Shown here in pieces: positions 59,301 to 64,000 of a stretch of 64,000 nt of DNA; the stretch's first letter is position 1; every line of letters starts with the position of its first letter. Source of the stretch: Membranipora membranacea (lineage: Eukaryota > Bryozoa > Gymnolaemata > Cheilostomatida > Membraniporidae); NCBI GenBank assembly GCA_914767715.1, contig OU612070.1:26834025-26898024 (forward strand), read 5' to 3'. The translations under genes and the position numbers were made by a program. Below the pieces are notes generated by a model. That model did no database searches and had not been told where the DNA came from. It was given only the letters and a program-made list of their open reading frames with translations.

Positions 59301-62300
59301 ATCTGTGAGATCACATACTTTTTTTTCTAACAATTCAGCAGCCTGGTGAACACAATGACAACTTTCAATACTATGGAAATTGATGTACTTAGCACATTCG
59401 AAAAACTCATATTCATCAAATTTTCTAAAGTCTCTCTTTTTTATATATGAATATGGATGTTATGAATTTTTTAGATTAAAGTGCCTCGACCGGTATATAA
59501 GGGCCAGTCAATGTAAAGCGATCACCCAGCCATATCAAATTCAAATGGGGTTAGCAGCATTCAAATTCCTCCTGCTTTTTCGGAATTAAGAGGAGAAGCA
59601 GTGAATTATTTTTAATGGGAATCAGACAAGCTGATGCGGAATTGTGTGATACACATGCCCAATAAATTTTCATTCCAATAATGGCATTGGAAAGTGGTGA
59701 AAATATGACTGATGTCACACGAAATTGCCCAGTTCCGATGTTTTCAAATCATCCGCTTCAAAATATACGAGCTCTTATTGGTCAATTTTGACGTTATGAT
59801 TTATGGTTTTAGAGGTTGCCTAGATACCGTTGTCAAGATTGAAATTGACCGTTGTAATTAAACCCTATAATCCCAAGTGTGATGAGCCAACACAACAATA
59901 GCTATATCATAGCTTCTATTCAACTTTATTTATGGGTGTCTGCGAATCACAATTTCTTATATAACACACTTGACCACTTGAGAACGCAACGTGGACTGGC
60001 TGTTAGAGGCGGAGACCAAGGCCATTCTCCGCCTCTAATTACAATGATCAGCCAATGGTCTTGCCTGTCACTTCACATGATTAATCCCCGTGCACCCCCT
60101 TCGATTCCTACCTCTTTAAGCTGGCACTCAACAGAAAAGTGATCACTGATGTCACAATTTTTGACTTTATGACTTTGAATAAGATTTTGGCGGTTTGTGA
60201 AAATAAGATCTATTATTGTTTTCGATTCTTTAAAACACCTTGTAGGAGAATCAATTACTTGGTTGAAACTATGCAGGGACATAAGGGTGTCAAATTTTTC
60301 TTTTATGGTAGACTCTTTGGACCAGTCTATATTAAAATCGCCTGTTATGATTGTTGAATTTTTAAGAAAGTTTGTTTCTAATATACTTTCAAATTGCTCA
60401 ATGATCTGACTGGCTGTGCAGGGAGGATTGTACACCCGCACAAGAACAAATTCAGATTCGGGTGCGACCACTTTGATAGCCAAAATTCCTGCTCCCTTGC
60501 ATGTCACTATGTCCAATCTCTCAAATTTCAAGGTTGCCTTAATATAAATAATTAAACCGCCGCCACGACTTGAAACTCCTCGGTCTTTTCTAATAAACAA
60601 TGAACATGGGTATACAAGGGTGTCAATTTAAGACAGGAGTGTCAACTTAATAATCTGTTTACAGGGGTATCCAGGGGTCTCAGTCTAATAAACTGTGTAT
60701 ACAAGGGTATACAGGGTATACAGGGTATACAGGGGTGTTTATCTAATAAGCTGTGAACAGAGGTATACAGGGGTGTCAATCTAATAAGCAAATTGGGATG
60801 TCAATTTGAGTTGCGATAAAGCCCTAGCCAATGTAGGTCAGCATTAGCTAATAAAGCCCCAGCAGTAAGAGGGGGAGGGGGAGGAGATGGTGTATTAATC
60901 ATCACGTAATCTTAAGCTGCGTTTACATGTCCGACAAATCGGCTAATAATAACAACTCCATCACAGATTATGAATCTGCTCTATAATCGTTGTCTGTCAA
61001 CATGTCAACGATACGCTATTTACACGCTGTCCATGCCTAACCGATTTCAACACAAACTTCCAATTCCCAACTTGTCTCTGATTGGCTAGTGAGACAACTA
61101 GTTACCAAGTAACCCAGCACTGAATCACTGCTGCGCTGTTATTGGCTGAACCATTCATAATCGTTAAGATGTGTCGTTCACTTGTGACATTGTCATTTTG
61201 AACAATACAGATTTAAACACCGATTTAAACACAGATTAACTGTTTACACGGTCAGTCAAATCGATGACCTGTGTCGGAGTTGTTATTTTTAGCTGATTTG
61301 TCCCACGTGTAAACACAGCTTTATGCTGACATGTAGGTAAATTTTTAACACTATATTAACACTGATTATTTACACATTACACATACTTGAATAGCTGGTT
61401 GTTCTGTTTCCTGCGGGCATTGACTGAAATGACAACCGACGCGATGTACATATAGATAGATAAAATCAACACGCATGAAGCGGAAATCATGACCACTGCC
61501 AGCCAGTTCTCTATATATAAATGTGTCTTCTGATTCAAATCTAACCAGAAATCGCCTTCCGCATCTGTCCACCAGTATATAAACTGCTGATAGCAGTAGT
61601 ATGTGCTCCCAGATCTCTTCCAGTTATCCATATCTGGGTCATATGTGGTAGCAGCCATTATATCAGGCATGAAACCAATACCAATAGCGAGCTAAATAAT
61701 ATAACAATCATAAGTATATTTTTAGGGTTTGTGCTTGGCTATTTTTTATTGCATACACTGTGTTAAACAACAAGGCAAGAGTAGCATGGCGAGGATATTT
61801 TATAACATTGACACACACAAATAGTTCTGGTCGCTGGTTGCTGTCATCGGCATCGAGGCCTATTTCCATCAGGAAGGGATTATACCTCAATAGAGAAGAA
61901 GTTACTCAATGTTTTAAGCAATGGTTAATATACCTCAACAGTGAAAGTCGTTTTCTGTCCTTGATAAACGATTACTTCTAATAATAATAAATTTATAGGA
62001 AAGTTATGAACTCTTAATATAATTTGGAGTGACCTCAAATTCAAGGATCACCATAGACTCAATGATAAACCTAGACAGGACACCAGCTGAAGTGAAGCAC
62101 TTAATTGTTGGTGACGTAAAGACATTGGAAGGTGTAGAAACAATGACGCTATCATTGATTTACTCTCCACTATCAAGGTTTTTTTGTTCATAACTCGATT
62201 AACTTTGAACGGATTTAGAGTTTGAAAATTGCTTTACAATCAGCAGAATCTTGTTATCAACTTAATGTTATTTCTTCTTCAAAAAAGGTTTTTCCCCTAA

Positions 62301-64000
62301 AATTAGTATCAAACTGTTTACAACAAGCTGTTTAATCTATCGTAATTTTCAAACTCAAAATCCAATCAAAATTGATCGAGTTGGATTGTGGACAGTAGAT
62401 CAATTATAGCATCATTGCTTCTACACCTTCCAATGTCCTTACGTCGCCCACAATTAAGTGCCTCAGTGCCTCAATGCTAATGCTCCATATAGTGTCCTGT
62501 CTAGGTTGATTATTAAGTCTATGGGGTAACTGATTTGATCGAGTCTAGTGATGACAGAAATCAACAGTTATAGTATTATTTTTGGATTTAGCCAATATGT
62601 CTGATTGGCAACCCAGGAAGCTTACACCGTCTTATACAACATCACAGCCAGTGAGAAATTGGTGTTAATGACAACTTATTTTTATCGCCACCCAAAGCAA
62701 CATATTCCAATAACTTCTTTCGCCAGCCTAGCGACTTGGCTTTATTGCCTCTTTGTTTCCGCCCTAGCAACTTTGATATGATTTGAAGGATGGATGCAAC
62801 ATTACCTGGCCTTAAGATTTCCTTTTTCATCTGTTATCTGCTGTCAAATGTATCGAAAAGCGGGGACATTTAAAGCTCCAGTATTCGCTAGTTTGATTAT
62901 GTAGCCCGTCTGTATACGATAGATCTATTTTTTAATATGTTTGGGTTCTTTTATGACCAATCGGGGTATTGTTCCTCACACTTTAGTACAGTTTTGTTTA
63001 TAATGTAAGATCTTTCTAGGGTTTAAGTTTATTTTCATTTGTATCTCATTCTCTTATTTAAAATGAGAAATGGCTAACTCACTACATTCTCAAAAACCTG
63101 ATCGGATTTTTAGTATAATTTTATCACCTTGAAAAATCGGTATTAGATAAATTGACAATATTCATAATTGATATCATGTGATACTATCTAAAGTGTTAAA
63201 TTGAGCATGCTCCTATGTGTGAGATTGACTTGGCCCCGGTCAGTCCAGATTGGGGTTAAGAATAGGCAATAATGGCCGTAGGTGGTCAATAGTTGTTAAC
63301 GACCTACGTCAGAGAACGTCTTCCCCAACATGATTAAGGGCTGGCTGTTGACTTGTGATACCTTAGAAGACATGATATTGAACAATAAGGTGATTATCAG
63401 TAACCCTAATCTCAGTACCCTGATCTCCCACCTTGACTATTTATATGGGGGGCAGGAATAACCGAGTCAGTAGCCATGTCAAGACCCCAACGCGTTACAA
63501 TCCCTGATAAAGCCACTGCCCTGCAAAACTGATTCACAGACACCGAGTTCAATAATTTCCATAACTGACATATTTGTTGTGTACGATTTGAGTAAGAATT
63601 GGTGTTCGGGAGGAGGGGGGTCGCAATAAATAGCAATAGTATTAGTACATTGAGGAGTTATGTGGGTGTAAACCTTTGCCTCCTTCATTAAAATTATCAC
63701 AAATAAAGAATGATCAATGTGACCATTGTCTCATATCTCGTATAAAAGTGTTACATGTCAGTTAGTAGAGAAGTCAGACACATTGATATCACAAAATATT
63801 TCCCTGTTTCCACAAAGACAAAAAACCACTTAGACCATTGGATAAAAGCCAAAGGATACAACAAGTCAAACCTACCGTCCAGGAGAGTGAGCACGCCAGG
63901 AAGTTCCACCTGACTCTCATGATGGTAGCGTGCTGTAGAGACCACCTCACAGCTATCAGGTGGTCGATGGTGATCAGCAGTAATCCATAGAGGTTAGCGT
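53370..64000 (-). CDS. Class A (rhodopsin-like) GPCR, 3' part, 4 exons; 5' end outside window
   Basis: The minus-strand exons are 64000 (continuing beyond the window)-63876, 61691-61381, 53935-53681 and 53472-53370. All joins keep frame (phases 0, 2, 2). Exon 1 holds the end of TM3 with LLLITIDHLIAVRWSLQHAT, where DHL stands in place of DRY, and the start of TM4. Exon 2 finishes TM4 (LAIGIGFMPDI), gives extracellular loop 2 with Cys in YYCYQQF, and TM5 (NWLAVVMISASCVLILSIYM). Exon 3 has the basic start MKKRNMKGVV, TM6 with VLYLPP (CWxP position), and TM7 with DVGIYAVRN (NPxxY position). Exon 4 is a 33-residue basic to polar tail, RRSCNRQNLAKSISLPTSQG, ending VATLV, a possible class I PDZ ligand. 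Donor GTACAC before exon 4 is weak; without it the frame stops after FKRYTT. The ligand is unknown. Confidence 0.82.
53990..54425. mobile_element. GTAC-rich inverted-repeat block 1
   Basis: The tetranucleotide GTAC occurs about 27 times in roughly 430 bp, mostly as GGTAC(A/C) or TGTACC. The ends mirror each other: GGGTACAAAAATTTGTGACA, then ACATAGGTACCCTTTTT near 54,027-54,066, is repeated in reverse at about 54,342-54,380. It lies in the GPCR intron just outside the TM6-TM7 exon. It looks like a foldback MITE whose body is itself built from the repeated GTAC motif. Confidence 0.65.
54896..55480 (-). other. Two exon-like segments of unknown function inside the GPCR intron
   Basis: On the minus strand, 55480-55387 follows acceptor TTCTATTTACAG, opens with ATGATGATGATT, reads IASQCIGPDAAPIKFRRNSE and ends at the strong donor T|GTAAGT. 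A second segment, from 55041 (acceptor GCTGCAAG, or the better-looking TTTTGCAG at 55048) to a stop at 54896, reads VSKKLVVVIKDNGIVISQNR and IGRGQSQQRLYLRSSAFIIF, then RQFITSK. With the 55041 acceptor the two join in frame. A third donor AAAGAG|GTAAGT lies at about 55,930, after an open segment rich in His-Thr from a CA repeat. I do not recognise the peptide. They could be alternative exons of the GPCR, a nested small gene, or chance. Confidence 0.28.
55195..55247 (+). other. G-run pair, possible G-quadruplex
   Basis: Runs of eight G (about 55,201) and ten G (about 55,236), with GGATGGTGGG between them, occur in AT-rich DNA. This could form a G-quadruplex on the plus strand. It is a sequence property only. 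The surrounding 54,430-54,890 and 55,490-55,900 hold nothing else I recognise. Confidence 0.4.
56728..56985. mobile_element. GTAC-rich block 2
   Basis: This block is also dense in GTAC (about 15 in 260 bp), mostly TTGTACC(T/C)TT and ATGTACC. It resembles block 1 at 53,990-54,425 in motif but not as a direct alignment. It is followed at once by the minisatellite into which the LINE lies. It may be a related repeat or a diverged half. Confidence 0.5.
57240..60600 (-). mobile_element. Non-LTR retrotransposon (APE endonuclease plus reverse transcriptase), broken
   Basis: The minus strand encodes, in order, an apurinic-type endonuclease part (60600-60120) with GDFNID and SDHFSV; a linker (59460-58940); and a reverse transcriptase (58994-57567) with YRPISFLPILSKVLEKIVAN, LDIKKAFDCVNH, TGVPQGSVLGPLLF and the catalytic FADDC. 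The C-terminal part has LKYLGVILDKNLNFK and FGAKLYNGLPPSI, ending near 57,240. The first part of the endonuclease is missing, so the copy is 5'-truncated. Frame changes near 57,882, 58,170 and 58,390, a stop near 59,220 and a foreign insertion at 59,480-60,115 show that it is dead. The layout fits the CR1/Jockey side of the LINEs. It lies in the same orientation as the GPCR gene whose intron it occupies. Confidence 0.88.
59480..60115. mobile_element. 636-bp insertion inside the LINE, flanked by TTAA
   Basis: The LINE protein stops matching at SVECQLK (60,116) and resumes at 59,476 with KKFITSIFIYKK. TTAA occurs at both junctions (59,476-59,479 and 60,116-60,119), as for a TTAA-specific DNA transposon. 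The insert begins GTGCCTCGACCGGTATATAA and contains a hairpin TTAGAGGCGGAGA / TCTCCGCCTCTAA (60,002-60,039). No terminal inverted repeats could be seen, so the class is open. A relative of its start lies at 46,972. Confidence 0.55.
60868..60890 (+). other. G-rich run
   Basis: GAGGGGGAGGGGGAGGAG could form a two- or three-layer G-quadruplex on the plus strand. It lies between the minisatellite and the MITE. Sequence property only. Confidence 0.35.
60915..61320. mobile_element. MITE with TTA target duplication (PIF/Harbinger-like)
   Basis: The terminal inverted repeats of about 45 bp start AGCTGCGTTTACATGTCCGA and AGCTGTGTTTACACGTGGGA, and share GACAAATC(G/A)GCTAA(T/A)AATAACAACTCC. TTA lies directly on both sides (60,912-60,914 and 61,321-61,323). 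The length is 406 bp, with no coding capacity. The centre contains a tandem GATTTAAACAC pair. A TTA duplication with such ends suggests the PIF/Harbinger group. It sits about 60 bp from a GPCR exon boundary. Confidence 0.8.
62051..62524. mobile_element. MITE family X, copy 2
   Basis: The ends are CCATAGACTCAATGATAAAC and, from the other side, CCATAGACTTAATAATCAAC. ACATTGGAAGGTGTAGAA(A/G) and GCTATCATTGAT are mirrored inside, as in copy 1 at 35,037-35,466. The right arm keeps CATTGAGGCACTGAGGCACT, which in copy 1 is kept in the left arm. It lies in the first visible GPCR intron. Confidence 0.8.
62525..63875 (-). other. GPCR intron sequence without recognised features
   Basis: This is part of the intron between the GPCR exons 63876-64000 and 61381-61691. 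No repeat or coding feature was recognised. Short open frames on the minus strand at 63,412-63,700 have no family motif. Confidence 0.5.

Larger units (their letters stand above)
56988..60795. repeat. Minisatellite ACAGGGGTATACAGGGGTGTC, split by a LINE
   Basis: Units of ACAGGGGTATACAGGGGTG followed by (T)CAAT and TAATAA or CTAGACAT occur at 56,988-57,095 and again at about 60,601-60,795. The sequence between them is a LINE on the minus strand. The same motif on both sides of a single insertion shows that the array existed before it. Confidence 0.8.

Overview
The window is nuclear DNA from an animal, most likely an invertebrate. It is AT-rich, its genes are split by GT-AG introns, and it holds fragments of LINE, SINE, MITE and foldback elements. 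The gene families (xanthine dehydrogenase, SLC16-like carriers, a class A GPCR) are typical of Metazoa. The sequence alone does not fix the phylum. Nothing looks prokaryotic, viral or CRISPR-like.

Region 1 (1-24,830, + strand) is a xanthine dehydrogenase/oxidase (XDH) locus of about 19 recognisable exons, starting in the FAD domain and ending before the last molybdenum-domain exon. Most exons and splice sites are well preserved. Even so, the frame is broken by six in-frame stop codons and one frameshift, the substrate-binding arginine of the active site reads as glycine, and the exon with the catalytic glutamate was not found. I read it as a fairly young pseudogene. Its introns are swollen by mobile DNA: a 7 kb inverted-repeat structure with LINE and SINE pieces in its arms, several LINE 3' ends, an exon-like foldback, and a 3.0 kb Mutator-like element with a 9-bp target duplication.

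Region 2 (24,830-30,400) holds no gene that I can see. It contains a second, shorter member of the same foldback family and several direct duplications.

Region 3 (30,400-52,400) is a cluster of three SLC16/monocarboxylate-transporter-like genes. A (30,553-37,490, +) and B (40,880-44,347, +) are close paralogues in tandem, and C (48,577-50,475, -) is older and inverted. All share one exon plan, with a middle exon of exactly 144 nt and phase-1 introns on both sides. A and B share a promoter layout (inverted CCAAT, TATA-like, CTCTAAGTAC). Intron-like and promoter-like relics between the genes suggest that further copies were lost.

Region 4 (53,370-64,000, -) is the 3' part of a class A GPCR gene, from TM3 to the C-terminus, with DHL in place of DRY and a C-terminal tail ending in a PDZ-ligand-like TLV. 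Its 7.4 kb second intron holds an interrupted LINE sitting inside a minisatellite, two GTAC-rich blocks, a MITE with a TTA duplication, and two exon-like pieces of unknown meaning.

There is no evidence of an operon-like system. Two points stand out: the loss of XDH beside an expanded family of small-carboxylate carriers, and the repeated formation of long inverted repeats here.
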